From positions 13,116,975-13,180,974 of the forward strand of contig JACBWW010000008.1 of the NCBI GenBank assembly GCA_020086605.1: a DNA stretch of 64,000 bases, written 5' to 3'. Each line of letters opens with the position of its first letter. The first letter of the stretch is position 1. The stretch is from Lanius collurio (taxonomy: Eukaryota > Chordata > Aves > Passeriformes > Laniidae). A program made the translations under genes and the position numbers. The notes below the pieces were generated by a model, which ran no database searches, was not told where the DNA came from, and saw only the letters and a program-made list of their open reading frames with translations. This document shows, in pieces, positions 1 to 11,646 of the stretch.

Positions 1-3000
1 CTCAGTCAAGGTCTGCAGAAAAAAAGGCCAAAATATATCTTCACTCCCCAAACCACTCTCTAAAGTGGGTACTTGGATAGTCCAGAGATTGCCTGACAGA
101 AAGGTGAAAGATGAGAAAAAGAAAAAAATGAAGATACCTGGATACTAACTACAGTTCCTTCCAATATCCTCTTTCTTTTGTTTTCCACAGGGACAGAGTG
201 TCTTAGAGATTCATGATACAGCCTCTGAGTGGGGCTTTGAGTCATTATTGATCTGTCTAGGAGGGTCCTAGAGGTCTTTTCTCTTATCTTGTAAGGAAGT
301 ACAGGATAATAGCTAGACAGGAAACCAAAACCAGTAGGCAGTCCTCTGTGATGGAAGAGAAAGTTGCTGAAGAGAGTATAAATGAGAAGCAGTGATAGTT
401 GCTGACTGTTGGGATAATTTATCCTGTATATTCAGTATTTCCACCTTTGAAAGTAAAAAAGTGCTGACATATAAATTGTTAACATTAAATAAATGTTGGA
501 GTAAAACTGGCAAAGAAACATGCTCCTGGATTCCTTTTGTCCTGAAGAGAAAAGCTGAAATCCCTTGGGGAAGCCCCTCCTGAGATTATAGCCTAAGGGA
601 TTTAAAAAATAGTCATATTTTTCATGGCCAAAGGTAATGAACTGAAAACACAAATAAATGTTTTCAGGAAAGCTACGCAGCTGTGACACCCCTCAGTGAT
701 ACACTGCCTCAGGAAATGCAATCCTGTTTTGAAAAGTTAGGGAGTACTGCAGTACTTTAAGGTCTTTTAAACAAATGCAGTTGACCATGAGATGGTGCAG
801 TAAAGGACATCTCAAGGATTTTTGATTGTGTGCAGTGATTTTAAATATTGGACTTCTTCCTAAAAGTGAAGGAACTGGACTTGGTGACTTTACTGAGGAT
901 AATTGCTCTTCACGGTGGATTGGTAAAATTTGATCTACAAAAACTCTTTGTCTAAAAATACATGAAAATAAGAAACATTTTGCAAATAATGGAATAAAAG
1001 AAGTCTTTATCTACATAAATGGAGGAGGAAGCAGACTATATAGCCATTGATCTCAGAAGCATCAATATATGAAGAAAAAAGCTAGGCAAACCAAACCAGA
1101 AAGTAAATAATGAAGGGTTAGGGAGTGAAAAAAAGAAACATGACATGGGAAAGCAGTAATTTTTTAATTGTTTCTATTCTTTAAGAGAGCTTTTAATTTT
1201 CTTTTCTACTGAAAATACTCTATGCTGATAGTATTTTAATAAAGAGTTTGGTTTTTTTTGTTTTTATGCAGAAAGAGAATATGATTTTCTGTATTAAAGG
1301 CGGCTGTCACAGATCTGTTCTCAAGAGGTGGTAGTGGGGTTCTGACCAATATGTGATGAAGAGTGAGAGAGCAGTATTCATCAGCTGGAGGACTCAGTAG
1401 AAGCTTTGGCTAGGCTAAGACACACCTTTGGAGTGTATGTCTTACACAGAGTTTGACATCACCATTCTAGAAAATGAATATGACACAGTTTGGGGAGCAT
1501 GTTGGAAGTTACACAGCTCTGATTACTGGTTAGAGCCAAGTTCTGGTGTAACACTGTCTGTAAGCTGTGTACTCCCACAGAGAAGATTCATGTGAGGTCA
1601 CTGCAGAGGTAGAGGTCTGCCAGTGCCCATCTCTCCCCAAGTGTTGTGCCTCAACTACACATGCACAGCTAAGGATGGGAGTTTTTAGGTGTCTCGTAAC
1701 ATGTGTGTGGCTTTGCTGTGAAGACCTGGCAGCTGGGCTGTGTTAAATAAGTAGCAATCTTGCTGTGTGTTTGGAGGACTTGGGTAGACAGCTGTTGATC
1801 CTCTAAAAACATTCAGCATTCTCTTAGCTTTGAGTCTGACCATGTGAAAGGGCTGTATGAATAAACATTCTCCACTTTGGAGAATCTTGAGTCCACAACT
1901 CATCATGTTGTTATGTTGGATAGTTAGAAGAAGGTGGTTTTGGCCTTCTAAGTGATTTACACCCCTTTCCCAGGTGCTTTGACAGCATGGGTCTGACTTG
2001 TGGGGACAGAAGCATGGTGGTATGGCAATGGGAAATCTTAATGTCTTGATTTCTTTTGCTAAGGCATCTAGAATTATATCAATACATGTTTATGATTGAT
2101 TAAGGCTTGATATTTTCAACAAAGGGCCTTGATTTATATTTGTGCAACTCATTATAAACATGGTCATACATCCTCAAGTGTGTCCTATTCAGGCATGCAA
2201 TATATAATGTACAAGGCAATTAATTGTGGGGCAGTGACGACTAAGCAGCATAAGATCTTCCAAATTGTATGCTGCTGTTTATTATTTTGGGGACTGCAGT
2301 TCTCTTTCCTCAGTCTGATTCATTCTGAGTCATACAAAACACATTCTCATTGAAATGGGGTGCACAGCAGCAAGCACTGTCATGCTAGTTCTGCACCATT
2401 AGGTAATTGTTTGAGTCTTTTCTAGTGGAGATGTCTGTAGCACAGGCAGTACAAAAAGACGAGGACAATGTGGGTGTCTGGTGGGAGGATTCAAAGTTAG
2501 AAGAAAATTACCTATTACAAAAACTTCAGCTTGAGCTTGCTTATTACAAACTTGACAGTATTTCAATTTTAAAATATTTGTACAATGTAATTAGAGGTAC
2601 AGAAATGATTGTTCATATGCAGAACAAATCCTCTTTAATACAGTGAAAAAAGACCATGAAGATTCATCTGTTTGGGCTAGATTTGGGGCTCAGCTTTAAT
2701 ACTAGATCAGTTCTTAAGACAGACATTATTGAAATGGCAGTTGAAAATGTGTCTCAGAAATCAAAAAGGGAGATGTTTGGTGATTTTTACTAGTTAACTA
2801 ATCAGTTTTACTAAGAACAACATAGCAAGTTCTATGCATTGTTTTAATCTTTCAATCTCATTCAGTAAGGATTTTAATAAGCCTATTCTGATTTACAAAC
2901 AAGGTTTTCCTTCTTGTATGAAAGGTAGAATTTGAAGCAGATAACACTATAGTTAATATATTTTAAATTGATTTTCCCATCTACTCTCTAAAATTCATAA

Positions 3001-5853
3001 GCTGTTTACTCAGAAACAGGCAGCCTCCCCTGCTTGGAGAGATATCAGATTAAAGAAAACAGACACCTATGATAGCACATCAGAAATGATACAAAGGGAG
3101 GTATGTATGCAGGGATGAGGTGCTTCCCTCCCCCATGCTGTGAACGAGTCAAGAAGAATCATTACAAATAGCTGAAAAATTACCTCTTCCCTCATCTATG
3201 GAGAAGAAGAAAATGTCTGGGTAGCTGATTTAGAGTAAGAAGCATAGGGAAACAGAATGGCTGACATGAAATATGCTTCATTTTTAAAGCATTTGTTGAA
3301 ATACAGTTGATTTGATTTGGTAATAAGAGAGGCTTATGTTAGAAACATGAACAGAACTGCCTGAACAACAAGAAGGGCTGGTTACTGTATTAGTGCAAGA
3401 TAGAAAAAATGTAACATTATTTAGTAATGAAAATATTTAAAATAAAAGTAAATATAATTATTAATTTTCCTTCATTGAAATAAAGTACTAAATAGAGATA
3501 AAATGTTCAAATCTATTGTTTCACATGTAATCAATCTCTTAGTTTTTAAAATTCCTTTTTTATTTGACATACCTTCTATGGCTATGAATTATGAGAGTGT
3601 CCTTTTTAACTGTGTAGCTTTCAGTAAAATCCATTATCAGTTCTTTGTTTGAATTCAGTTCACATCATCTTCTCATAGGCTATAAAGAGACTCAATCTGT
3701 TCCAGAACAGTAATCACAGTCCATTAAACTCTGTTCCCTGTAGTCTTTGTTCCCAGTTACATGTGATACTGTAATTGTGTGTGTGTGAGAGAGAAAGAGA
3801 AAGAGAAAGATATTCAAGTGTCTTGAAAAACTGACACAAAGATTTACCAGTCCAGGCAAAACATATGCTTGTATTTCCTTTAGAATAAAAAAAATTAGCA
3901 AGTGTAAGCAACTGTTTCTCTTGCCCAATCAAAAAACCAGAAAAGCACCCCCAGCACCCCCATCCAAACAAACCCCACCCTGGAGGAGTAGATTTTCATA
4001 AAACTGTATCTGAAAAAACCATTCCTGTATTAACTCTTTAGTGTTCTTGATGACCAACTTAATCTGCACACCATGAAGAGAAGACAGAAAAATAAAAGTC
4101 TTTCATGTTCACTTCAGAGATAACGGAGTTCATGATCTAAAAGATTGTCTCCGTAGATTGAAAGCCTGATATTTTTCTGCCAGATCAAACCTGTTTTGAT
4201 CTACTCTAACTCCACTGAGTTTTGTGAGGCAGGTAATAAATCTAGTGTAAGATCATAAGCTTATTGACAGATGCAAGTTAAATAACAAATACAGTAATAA
4301 AGGAGGCTAGATTAAAGCTGCAGCCCTATCTGGATTTCAATGTGTTTTCAGTACAAAGGAATGAAGAGTCTCAAAAATTAATGTCATATGAGCAAACTGA
4401 TTGCAGCAGTTTAGAGAGCTGCAGAAGATTTCCAGTATTTTTCCATGTATATTGTGGAGAGCTTCAAAGAAGCTCTTTATTTAGCTATGTAAGATAAATC
4501 TGTTCAAATGATGCATACTGAAAGAATGAGTTTCATCAGAGAGGTTGATGTGATTAGCATTTTAGCACCAGCTCATTCCTGTATTTGACTTGAAATGAGC
4601 AAGTTAGGTTTGGTTTCAATGGGCTAGTCACATACAGTTCGAGTCTTTAGTTGTTTGGATGTAATGACACCAATGTGTTCTGTAGTTGATAGCCTCAAGC
4701 CTTGCAGTCCCAGCAACACGAGTAGGTCCCAAACTTGCATACTGTGGCTTGAGGTCTTTGATTTTTCCTTTAGGCTGCTTTTTCCTCAATCTGCCAGACA
4801 CTAAATCCATGCAATATTGTTATAACCATATTTAATTTCTTCTCAAAATTAATGAGAAAATATTTATGTTTTGATGGAAAAATTATTGCAGCAATTTTCA
4901 AGGGAGAGCTCTGATGGTGAAAGACAAAACGCTGGTCAAGAGAACTCTTTGGGATGTCCTTTTCTTGCCTTATCTTGCTGGGATTAATGGAAATGTAGTG
5001 GGTACCTTACAAGCCACCTAGGAGTGCCTGGAATTAGTGCTGTAGTCCTTTTTGAGGAGTATTGGCTATTACAGAATGGAAAGGAGCTTCTGAAGATAAT
5101 GTATTGTGAGTTGCCATAGGTGTTTCTCTTTTTACAAAAACAAGCATAGTCAAAACTACAGTATTTACATATTCTTTTCCTCCCCAAATAAATGATGTTT
5201 TCTAAAAAAATCGAATATCTGCCAGTAATCTATTATTCCTGAGGGACCATACAGAAACACACAATGTATATGCATGGAGGGAAGACAGAAATTTGGTGAA
5301 GAAATAAATTTCCATTGTTGGTATTCAATTCTTTGTTCTATTATAAAAGAGAAAACCCTATTTTATAAAAATATTTAGACAATCTCATTTAAAATGTAAG
5401 CTTTGATTTCAAGGCATTTGATTTGCAGCACTATTTTACTATGAAATAGACAGAGTGAGTATTTGGCCTGTTCTTCCTATTTTGTATAGCAAATTCGTTT
5501 AATTGAAAATTGGATAACAACTTGAAACCAGCTATACTTGGTGTGTGTTTGGGTGAAACAGAAGAGATCTAGAAAGAAAACAAATGTATGCTATACAGTG
5601 GACAGTTGCACTCTTTTCTGTTCATTTCTTAGGTCTGGGGTAGTACCTTATGAAAACCAAGGGACATAGGAGTTTATATCTTTTAGAAATTATGATTCAG
5701 ATAGCTGTGAATAGGGAATTGGATGAATGAATGAATAGGGAATTGAACATGGTCATTGACCAAAATATCACCTGGAAGTGCTTCCATAAACCGTATGAGA
5801 GTGGTCTCAGTCTACTATGGAAGTGAAATATTTAATACTATTTTTTTGAAGAG
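1..5853. other. AT-rich unique non-coding DNA
   Basis: No gene, RNA gene or recognisable transposon is visible. Stops are dense in all six frames and the longest open frames are under 90 codons with no recognisable protein character. A strong-looking splice acceptor (pyrimidine tract then CAG ending at 190) is followed by 26 open codons and a stop, which is not enough to call an exon. The stretch fits intergenic or intronic DNA. Confidence 0.6.
3776..3810. repeat. Compound (TG)n/(GA)n microsatellite
   Basis: A short TG run passes directly into GA and GAAA-type units. It is a simple sequence repeat with no other visible role. The antisense reading gives a spurious Leu/Ser-rich open frame. Confidence 0.85.
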
Positions 5854-6329
5854 TGTCCTGGTTTTTGGCCAGGACTGGGTTAATGTTTTTTTAAATTTTC
5901 ACATTAGCCATGAGGGGACAGAGCCTGGAGCCCCTTAGGTCTGTCTAGGTTGTTGTTCTATACCGTGCATGTCGCTGCTGCGGGGTGAGGGATGCTTGCT
6001 TCTGAGGAGGAGCGTGGTGTGGCTTTGGTTGGGAAGGAATAGGTGGTGTGCAGACCAATCCACCATTTTGTTCATTGTCTTGGGTCTGGCCATGCTGGTC
6101 TGATCGGTGAGTAATTCTTGCATGTAAATAATCTTCTTTTTGTATAACTTTGTTATAAATATTGTTGCTGTTACTGTTTGTTTTCCTATCTCATTGCTGT
6201 TTGCAGTAAATTGTTTTTATTTCAACCTGTGATCTCTGCCTTTTGTATTTCCCACCAGAAGCGGAAAAAGAGCAACTATGGGCAGAGAGGGAGATGTCAG
6301 TAAGGGAGTGCCATTCTTAAATGATGACA
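5854..6329 (+). mobile_element. 5' LTR of an ERVL-like endogenous retrovirus
   Basis: The element begins TGTCCTGG and ends ATGATGACA, so it has the TG...CA ends of a retroviral LTR, about 476 bp long. The start resembles the common avian ERVL-type LTR. Ten bases after the end lies a TGG-initiated segment in the position of a primer binding site, followed by gag- and pol-like sequence, which marks this as a 5' LTR in plus orientation. No matching 3' LTR is seen downstream, so no target-site duplication can be tested. The family name is from memory of avian repeats, not from a search. Confidence 0.8.
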
Positions 6330-6338
6330 GCCTTTAAT

Positions 6339-6356
6339 TGGTGCCCACTGTGAGGC
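6339..6356 (+). other. Retroviral primer-binding-site-like segment
   Basis: The segment starts TGGTGCCCACTGTGAGG and sits nine bases after the LTR end, the position where a tRNA 3' end would prime minus-strand DNA. TGG pairs with the universal CCA tail. I do not assign the tRNA species. Confidence 0.6.
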
Positions 6357-7855
6357 ACAAATGGTCTGGATTACAACACCTGATCAGAGCAAGTTGGAAA
6401 CTAATCTGATCTAAACATTTGCTCTGTTAGGTAGGGAGTCACTGTTGCCAGAGATAATTGCCCCGTTTCTATCCCTGGATGAGCTGTGAGATGGGCAGGA
6501 AGATTTCAGCCACCACTCATGAGAGCCCCTGGGGACCTTCCTGGTCCAGTGCTGCGATATTGCAGCCCATGATACAAAACCAGCCAGTAGTTAAGCCAGG
6601 CAGCTGGATCCCTGTCCTGGGATGTGGGCACTGATGAGGGGACTGGGAAGAGGACAGACATTCAGACCCTGGAGGCGACTCCTGTCAAGCATGAAGGAAA
6701 GGTACTCTCAAGGATGATCGAGTAGTGCACCCAAGCAGGTGGAACACCATGGAAAAAGGTATCCAGTAACTGAGAGAATTAACTGTGCTGGACATAGTCT
6801 GTAGGGATTTGAATAATGAGCAGTCCCTTGTGGATCCAGATGAGGTCCAGTGTAAACAATCCATGTGGCCTAAATTTGTATGGAGTGCACCATTATTGTA
6901 GACCAGCTCACTGGCATTGAAAGAAAGAAAACAGTGCTTCAGATTACTACCTGACTCTGGCAAAATGAAGATTATTTTTTCCTCCCTGTCAACCTCTGCC
7001 TCAGCTGTTGAGACTGTCCAAGACTGCTGAGAGTTGAAAGGCTTGAGCAAACTAGAGAGGAAATGTCCTGTGCCCTGCTAATACAGACCAGACTGCTACT
7101 AAGAGCAAGTACTCCCCTGTTCAAGAGATAAGGTGCATACCTGTGGTTTTACCTGCGTGGCCATGAAGAGGATGTGACAAAGTGCAATGGAAAACCCACC
7201 CCAGCAGCACAGGTACATGAGCTGAGGGGAAAAACAACCATCACAGGAAATTCTTCAAGGATAAAAGCTGATCCAGTGTCCAGTGGGCAAGTTCTCAGAC
7301 AGAATAGAAGGGCTAATGTTGCTTCCGATCTTCTTAAAGGGACCTCTAAATCATATTTACCAGATGTGAACAACAAGTGCTAGGACCAGAACTAGAGAGG
7401 TCCTGCCTCCAACCAGGTGGGACAAAGTGGCAATTGGATCTATTGGACTATGTAGATCTGGAGGGGCATCCAGTACACCTGGAACTGCCCCAGCGGTAGA
7501 AAAACAGCCCTACCTGCTGTGGATTTACTACAAGTTGAACCAGACTACACTGGAAAAGGGTGAGGCTCCAGAACACTTGTAGTATGTTGATGACATTGTC
7601 ATGTGGGGCAACACAGCATGAGAGGTTTTTGAGAAAGGGGAACACATAATACAGATCTAGTTTTGTAGGCCAGAAAGGTTTTTGAGAATGGGGAGCACAT
7701 GATACAGATCCAGTTTTTTGAAGGCCAGTTTTACCATAAAGCAAACTAAGGGCAAGGGACCTGCTGAGGAAATTCAATTTTTAGGAGTAAAGTGGCAAGA
7801 TGGACATCATCAGATTCCAATGGATGTGATCAACAAAATAGCAGCTATGTCCCCA
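6357..7855 (+). pseudogene. Decayed ERVL gag and pol remnants
   Basis: This is the internal region of the provirus, about 1.5 kb where an intact ERVL would have several kilobases. Around 6770-6920 translated fragments resemble ERVL Gag. At 7583-7594 the codons TAT GTT GAT GAC spell YVDD, the catalytic box of reverse transcriptase, and an in-frame TAG lies immediately before it. Around 7730-7850 a short frame (…IQFLGVKWQDG…) matches the ERVL reverse transcriptase region downstream of the catalytic box. Frames shift between these pieces, many stops interrupt them, and most of protease, the N-terminal part of reverse transcriptase, RNase H and integrase are missing. No env is seen, as expected for ERVL. 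It cannot encode a working protein. The right boundary is approximate, where similarity fades. Confidence 0.8.
7621..7728 (+). repeat. Tandem duplication inside the pol remnant
   Basis: Copy 1 (7621-7673) and copy 2 (7674-7728) each contain GGTTTTTGAGAA and later ACACAT/GCACAT, ACAGATC and GGCCAG. They differ at several positions and by small indels, so the duplication is not recent. Confidence 0.85.
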
Positions 7856-9188
7856 CTTCCCTTCTGGTGGAACTCCCTCTCTCAGCATTACCATCCTTCA
7901 AGTCACGGACCTATGCTGCCAGGACAGAAGCTGGTCTCCATCCCACCTCCTCATGTCTTCCTATTTGCATACAAATGCTGGGATGAAGTTTGCATAACAG
8001 CACAGACCTCCATTCCTCATTCTTTGCTTTAGAGGCTTTTACGCTTTCAAGTTTTACTGTGGAAGCATGTACACAGAAAATAGAAAATTTTGATTTTTCT
8101 CTCTACTCAGTGAAATTAACTACAGGGTTAGGCACCTCACTTCTGGTGCTATGTAAAGTGATGGTGCTGATTGAAGTCTGTGTGGTGAACTCCAAATATA
8201 GCCTTCAAAAGAGTACATATCTAAATATCTCAATCAGCATCACAAGACTTCTGACAGTTCCTGTAAGTATGAAACAATGTAAACCATACAAATAACCACA
8301 CAGAGAGAGCCATTTAATGTCAGGAAATACTGGAGGTATAGAACAGTTGCACTATGCTGTATTGTCAAAAAATTCCACATACGATTAAACTTTTCCTTCA
8401 TAAATACTCCCTGGCTAGTCAGCTCTCCTGTTTGTATTCTGAGTACCTGGCTGAAAGGTGACCGTGTGACATTCATTCTTTCTGTCTCTACTCTCAGAAT
8501 ACTCTACACCAAATTCCTCATTTACCTTGTGATCCACCTGAGGAAGTGCCGTGCCATTCCAAGTTGAGTCCAGCTACAACAACCACTGTGAATCTGCTAT
8601 TGACAGCTGTAATATCGTGTGGTACTAAGGGACATGAGCTTTCCAGCCATATGCTTTTGACACCCAGACTGTAAAATGCCCTCTTATGTTCCCCTACATT
8701 GTGGGAACAGCCATAAAAGAAATTAAGCCAGCTTTACAGCAAGCAAGAGTTTTCCTTAAAATACAAAATCTCTAGATAGCTACTACTGAAGTATTCAGGG
8801 TAGTCTTTGTTTCTCTTGTGGGATAATTCTTAAGGTCAGAACCCTAAAATGCATCAGAAACAGCAGCTTTGTTTCTATTGGCAATAAACCACCACTATTT
8901 TGGACTTGTAAAGAGAAACACGATTTGGTATAAATTGCAAATAAAGCATTAATTTAGGCCTCCAGTCTTTCCTTTCTTTTTGTCTCTATTCCCCTCCTTG
9001 GTTCTCACTTAATTTTAGTTGAAAATCTAAAGAAGGGACCAGAGTGCTAAAAGGTTTTCTCCAGCAGTGTGTGTATATACTTATGTGTGTTATGAAAGCC
9101 TGTGCTGATTGCAACAGCAGGAGCCAGCTTCAGGGAACAAAAGCTGTTTTTTTTCCCTGCCATTTGCTGTTCAGGAATTAATCTTGCA

Positions 9189-9220
9189 TGTGTGCGTGTA
9201 CACTCACACACACACACATA
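9189..9220. repeat. Short TG/CA alternating tract
   Basis: A purine-pyrimidine alternating stretch (TGTGTGCGTGTACACTCACA, then CA repeats) that is partly self-complementary. It is a short microsatellite. Confidence 0.75.
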
Positions 9221-11566
9221 AGCACTTTGAAACATAATGGAGCCTGGAATTTTCTTCATAAATGTATTACCAATAACTTTGTGTGAGGTAATGTCAATCT
9301 TTTTTTCCCCTGAAACTTCAACTTTTAATAATCTGTTGATTTTATGTTTCAGGAAATCTATGAAATGTTGGGGTTTTTTACATAGAATGTAATTTATTCT
9401 AATACAGCAAATCATCAGTTTTTCTCAGAGAGAAGAAGCTGTATATATCCTTCCTTTCTTTTTTCATGAAGTTTTCTGCTTGATGGCCCAGAATGAGAAA
9501 GTGGAGATAGAAGTGCCATGAGTCAGCTCTTCAGTTATCAAGGGAAAACTGGAGAGGAACATCAAAATCAGACTTTAGAGATGTGAATTATATCACATGG
9601 CAGTGTGAAAATCAAATTACAGTGTCAAATATTCCATCTTCAAAGGCTATGTATTAAAAATAACAGGCATGTCTATTTTGCCCATGAAACTACAGCCATG
9701 TAGACATTTTTAAGAACTTTTGAATTTGTGCTTCTTCACTTAATATATTGCTGGAGAATCTTATGCTAGGAGAAAACCTTTAATATTTATGGACATTAAG
9801 ATAAGGAACTGATTGTTCATTTCATAGGCATTGAAGTTCAACATATTTTTTTTGTTTGAAGTCTTTTTCCATACTTGGGGTGGAAGACTGCATTTGCAGC
9901 TGATACTGGAGAAGAGTAACAATGAATTCTTAATTTATAGTTACAGGATTTGTTAAAATACAAAAGTGATGGGCAAGAATTGAAAGAATATAGCCAGTAA
10001 TAACTGAGGGACTTATTAATCCAAATTCTGGGCAGGATAATAGTATACTGATTTAGCTTTTCTTTCTTAATAGTGACATACACAAACCTTTCATGGAACT
10101 CTTAGTCAGCATTTCTTCTTCCACAAAGGCATCTGAAAGAGATTTCTTAAAGCCCTGAACTGTAATAGATAGTATTTCTTACAGGTTCCTTTTGTTACCG
10201 AAACTCTGACATTCCTGATATGGAGAAAGAGGTGAGAAAGAAAAAAAAAGGTTGTAGTTAGACCAAGAGATTCTTTTTGCTTTAAATGACAGATGAAAAG
10301 GTATGGGGGAATAACAGTATTCATGGTGCTGTTGCTTTCAGCTTTTCATGGGGTAATGCTGGTGCTTGATATCCATCCATAAACAGATTTTTACTGTGCG
10401 AAACTCAGTCCTGTAATGAAGCTTTTTTTTCTTTCTCTTATATAAGGGACTGTAGTGGTTCAGAGGGACATGGAAACAGAATATTAATTAAAGATAACAC
10501 TAATATTAATGTTGAGAAATGAAGCTTTGTTGTGTAGGAATGAACTTGTTTGTTTCTAGTTGGGTTTTGGATGAAGCTGTCAGCCACTCCTTGGTCAAAT
10601 TAACATTGCAACCAACTGTCTAATATCTCTCCTCCAAACAGCTGTTGGAAACAAAATTTCTTGTTGAGGCCCAGTTGTCTTCTCAAAATTGGCTTTGTCA
10701 GGTTCTGCAGCGTATGAAGTAAACTAAGTAATGATTTCTTGGCTGAAGCAATTAAATGAATTGTAAAATGAACGTTTAGGAAGGGTTTTTTTTTTGTCTT
10801 CTACCATGCTCACATATGCCTGTTTGAGACCACTCTTCCATCTGATGAGAATTTGGATGCACTATTGAGAAAAATTGAAAGGAACATACTGAGGTTTTGG
10901 ACCTGTAAAAGTACATCTCATGTTGTCTATCAAGTTAACCTCTGCCTCCTTTGTTATCACCTGCCTTATGTGGGAATTTGCAAAAATTATCATAATACAA
11001 ATTATTTGTATCTCTAACTTTAGAAAGAACTTGAGCATATTCTTATATCATGCCTTAATTTTGTCTTGTAGTATAGGCAAGCTCTTTTATTCTCTTATGA
11101 GCAGGCAGAGACAAGTATTAACAAATGTAGCTGGTCTGTTGAAGACCGGGTATGGAGTCTTGTGTGAGTAACATAGTAGTTGCAAATTGCAAAAGAAAAG
11201 TCCCCACAAATCAGAAGCAGGAAATTATTTCTTCCAGCATTTACATGAAAGTGGATTAATTGTGCCATTTGCACACAAGGAAGTAAAAGAACTACAGACC
11301 AGCTGAAGGAAAGGTCTCCTGCTTAAAAAGAGTTGTTACCTGTTCAGCTAATTGTTTTGAGACTATCCTTCAGAGGGCTTATTTTGCCCTAAGACCCCCT
11401 GTAAAGAAAAGGTAAGAAATGCATGGTTCAAAACCATCCATGTAATGATACACCTGCAGCAAAAAGAGTGTGTGTCTGTGAAAGTACTGCTATTGTCATC
11501 CAGTTCTCTGCTGTTGTCTAATCCTGCTTCTGTCCTTTTCAAACATGTCTCTCTTTCATGGTACAG

Positions 11567-11646
11567 ATATTGGTTCTCCAGTTCCTAGCATTCTTCTTCG
11601 TGCGTTCTGTCAAGATGGACTGCTATTAGACTGGCCAGATCCATTA
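11567..11646 (+). CDS. Candidate internal coding exon, gene unknown
   Basis: An 80-bp segment lies between a good splice acceptor (pyrimidine-rich, ending TTTCATGGTACAG at 11566) and a donor GTATGT at 11647. Only one of three frames is open across it: two leading bases and 26 codons, so it would start in phase 1 and end in phase 0. The peptide begins IGSPVPSILLRAFCQDG and continues with a Leu/Asp/Trp/Pro-rich end, a composition more like a globular protein than the lysine/isoleucine-rich translations nearby. Two CpGs within CTTCGTGCGTTC are unusual for this AT-rich, CpG-poor stretch. I do not recognise the protein. Chance exons of this size are expected in 64 kb, so this is a hypothesis only. 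Confidence 0.2.

Noticed and set aside
190..270. Terminal exon after the strong acceptor ending at 189-190
   Set aside because: Only 26 open codons before a stop, no recognisable peptide and no partner exon.
2407..2646. 79-codon plus-strand frame resembling a coding exon
   Set aside because: No convincing donor site and no family resemblance; consistent with chance.
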